Below are positions 62,609 to 64,000 of a stretch of DNA of 64,000 nucleotides, piece after piece. Position 1 is the first letter of the stretch. Each line of letters starts with the position of its first letter. Origin of the DNA: Mesorhizobium sp. B2-4-15 (GTDB lineage Bacteria; Pseudomonadota; Alphaproteobacteria; Rhizobiales; Rhizobiaceae). Where the stretch lies: positions 1 through 64,000 of the forward strand of contig NZ_VFUZ01000021.1 in NCBI RefSeq assembly GCF_006658505.1. Direction: 5' to 3'. The translations under genes and the position numbers were made by a program. The notes under the pieces are model-generated. The model was not told where the DNA came from. It saw only the letters and a list, made by a program, of their open reading frames with translations, and did not search any database.

Positions 62609-63511
62609 TTAGACGTAGCCCGACGCGACCTCGAACAGGAGGGCGTGGCGGGCGGCAAGAGCTGGCACATCCGTGGAATAGCCGCCGCCGATGACACCGC
62701 AGACCGGAATGCGGCGCGCGCGGAAATGACTGATGACGGTCTCGTCGCGGGCACGAAGTCCGTCATTGGAAAGTGCCAGCCGGCCAAGCCGGTCCTCGGC
62801 ATGGACGTCGACGCCGGCGTTGTAGAAAACGATGTCCCAGCGCGCTCTGGCCGACAGCTCCGGCAGGATCGTGGCTAGCCTTTCAAGATAGGCGGCATCG
62901 CCCGTGCCGTCGGGCAGCGCGATGTCGAGGTCGGAGGCGATCTTGCGCGCGGGGTAGTTGCGCTCACCATGCATGGAAAAGGTGAACACGCGCGGCTCGT
63001 CTCTCAGAATATCCGCCGTGCCGTCGCCTTGATGCACGTCGAGATCGACCACCAATATGTTGTGTGCCGCACCCTCTGCGAGCAGCATCAGCGAAGCGAC
63101 CGCGACGTCGTTGAAAGTGCAGAAGCCGGCGCCCTGTGCGCGCCGTGCGTGATGGCTGCCGCCGGCGGTGTTGCAGGCAATGCCGTGGCGCAAGGCAAGC
63201 CGCGCCGCGAGTGCTGTGCCGCCCGTGGCAAGCTGTGCGCGCAACGAAACGCGCGGGCCAACCGGAAAGCCGATCTCGCGCTCGATCGTGTCCGGGACAG
63301 AGCAGGTGATGACCTGGTCGACATAATCCGCCGCGTGGGCGAGCTTGAGCCATGAGGCTGGTGCGGGTTCCGCAGTGTTGAGCGCGTTGGGTCCGGCCAG
63401 GCCGCGGGTCCGCAAGACCTCCATCAGCAAGGGATACTTGCTCATCGGAAAGCGATGATTGACGGCAAAGCCGGCGTCATAGTCGGGGTGGTGGACGATC
63501 TGCAGGGGCAT
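62609..63511 (-). CDS. Histone deacetylase-family amidohydrolase
   Basis: This 300-residue protein has the arginase/deacetylase fold. GGSHHARRAQGAGFCTFND holds the paired active-site histidines, LDVHQGDGT the zinc ligands, and VIGGGYS the final tyrosine. Bacterial members act on acetylated amines such as acetylpolyamines. It converges on the small membrane-protein gene and is divergent from the MATE gene. Confidence 0.92.
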   Translation of the reverse strand: MPLQIVHHPDYDAGFAVNHRFPMSKYPLLMEVLRTRGLAGPNALNTAEPAPASWLKLAHAADYVDQVITCSVPDTIEREIGFPVGPRVSLRAQLATGGTALAARLALRHGIACNTAGGSHHARRAQGAGFCTFNDVAVASLMLLAEGAAHNILVVDLDVHQGDGTADILRDEPRVFTFSMHGERNYPARKIASDLDIALPDGTGDAAYLERLATILPELSARARWDIVFYNAGVDVHAEDRLGRLALSNDGLRARDETVISHFRARRIPVCGVIGGGYSTDVPALAARHALLFEVASGYV

Positions 63512-63591
63512 GAACGGGAACCGGCGGCTTCGCGCCAGAGCGGGATTTCGGTTGGCCGTCGCGTTAAGAATGATTGCGCGGTGGCCGGAAA

Positions 63592-64000
63592 ATGGGGCAC
63601 ATCGGCTCTCCGATCAAGCAGCAAGGCAGCAATCCCTTGGATAAGGGTGCAACCCCGGCCGACGCCAGATATTTTGTCGTCACCAACCGTTCCGTGCTCG
63701 CTATCGCGGTGCCGATGACGCTTGCCTACCTGACGACGCCAATGCTCGGCCTGGTCGACACGGCCGTGGTCGGCCAGTTCGGCGACGCCGCCTTGCTCGG
63801 CGGCCTTGCGGCGGGCGCGCTGGTCTTCGACGTTGTCTTCACCTCCTTCAACTTCCTGCGCTCGGGCACCACCGGCCTCGTCGCCCAGGCGTTCGGGCGT
63901 GGCGATGCGCTCGAGGAGCAAGCGGTGTTCTGGCGCGCCGTTCTCATCGCGGTGGTCGCCGGTATAGTGCTGGCGGCGCTTTCGCCTCTGCTCGCTGTCG
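63592..64000 (+). CDS. MATE-family efflux transporter (N-terminal part, cut by the window end)
   Basis: The reading frame from ATG 63592 encodes an N-terminal portion with hydrophobic segments and the motif VPMTLAYLTTPMLGLVDTAV-VG, then QFGDAALLGGLAAG, typical of MATE (DinF/NorM) transporters, which export drugs by exchange with H+ or Na+. The gene continues past the end, so length and specificity are unknown. No strong ribosome site is visible before the ATG. Confidence 0.82.
   Translation, partial: MGHIGSPIKQQGSNPLDKGATPADARYFVVTNRSVLAIAVPMTLAYLTTPMLGLVDTAVVGQFGDAALLGGLAAGALVFDVVFTSFNFLRSGTTGLVAQAFGRGDALEEQAVFWRAVLIAVVAGIVLAALSPLLAV

Overview
The window looks like a chromosomal segment of a Mesorhizobium-type alphaproteobacterium (Rhizobiales). 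Supporting signs are high GC by eye, GcrA, a PodJ-type polarity factor, a class I lysyl-tRNA synthetase, the chvE-gguABC sugar locus with its divergent LysR regulator, a SAM-II riboswitch before metZ, a luxR-luxI-crotonase locus, and the short palindromic extragenic repeats common in rhizobia. Genus is inferred from gene content, not from a search. Most of the window is ordinary core chromosome. The accessory-looking parts are 25.2-26.5 kb and about 54-58.5 kb.

Layout. 0.2-3.4 kb: a ligase-associated helicase and the PdeM phosphoesterase (DNA damage response). 3.4-12.5 kb: a sulfur-oxyanion region with a SoeABC-type molybdoenzyme, a divergent LysR regulator, an Hsp70-like ATPase, and a TIGR02186/TauE membrane pair. 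12.7-16.7 kb: podJ. 17.2-25.2 kb: a MerR regulator and a beta-oxidation operon (two acyl-CoA dehydrogenases, thiolase, FadB-type protein, thioesterase), with matching palindromes before the regulator and before the operon. 25.2-26.5 kb: two nested inverted-repeat elements without transposase, carrying a sulfotransferase and a GYD protein. 26.6-31.2 kb: an S24-peptidase regulator, a nuclease-like protein, lysK, a TerB-like protein and a solute-binding protein.

31.4-33.7 kb: a quorum-sensing locus (luxR, luxI and a translationally coupled crotonase with an isomerase-like active site). 33.7-38.1 kb: ppk2, phoR, phoU and corA, without pst or phoB. 38.2-42.9 kb: gcrA, then argD-argF-hslO-apaG; a terminator-like hairpin sits just before argD and GANTC sites cluster before gcrA. 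43.1-46.8 kb: a GT21 glycosyltransferase, metZ under a SAM-II riboswitch, and dcd. 47.0-53.5 kb: chvE-gguA-gguB-gguC with divergent gbpR.

53.6-58.4 kb: an Arg/Trp-rich exported peptide, a Stf0-like sulfotransferase, a tRNA-Gly(CCC) and a GtrB-GtrA-membrane protein cluster (probable surface-glycan modification). 58.5-64 kb: a two-component system, a lipoprotein, a porin-like outer-membrane protein, a small membrane protein, a histone-deacetylase-family enzyme and the start of a MATE transporter cut by the window end.

The most unusual structure is the nested, transposase-less pair of inverted-repeat elements at 25.2-26.5 kb. Both look like TA-target insertions, and the inner one sits exactly on the stop codon of the gene carried by the outer one.
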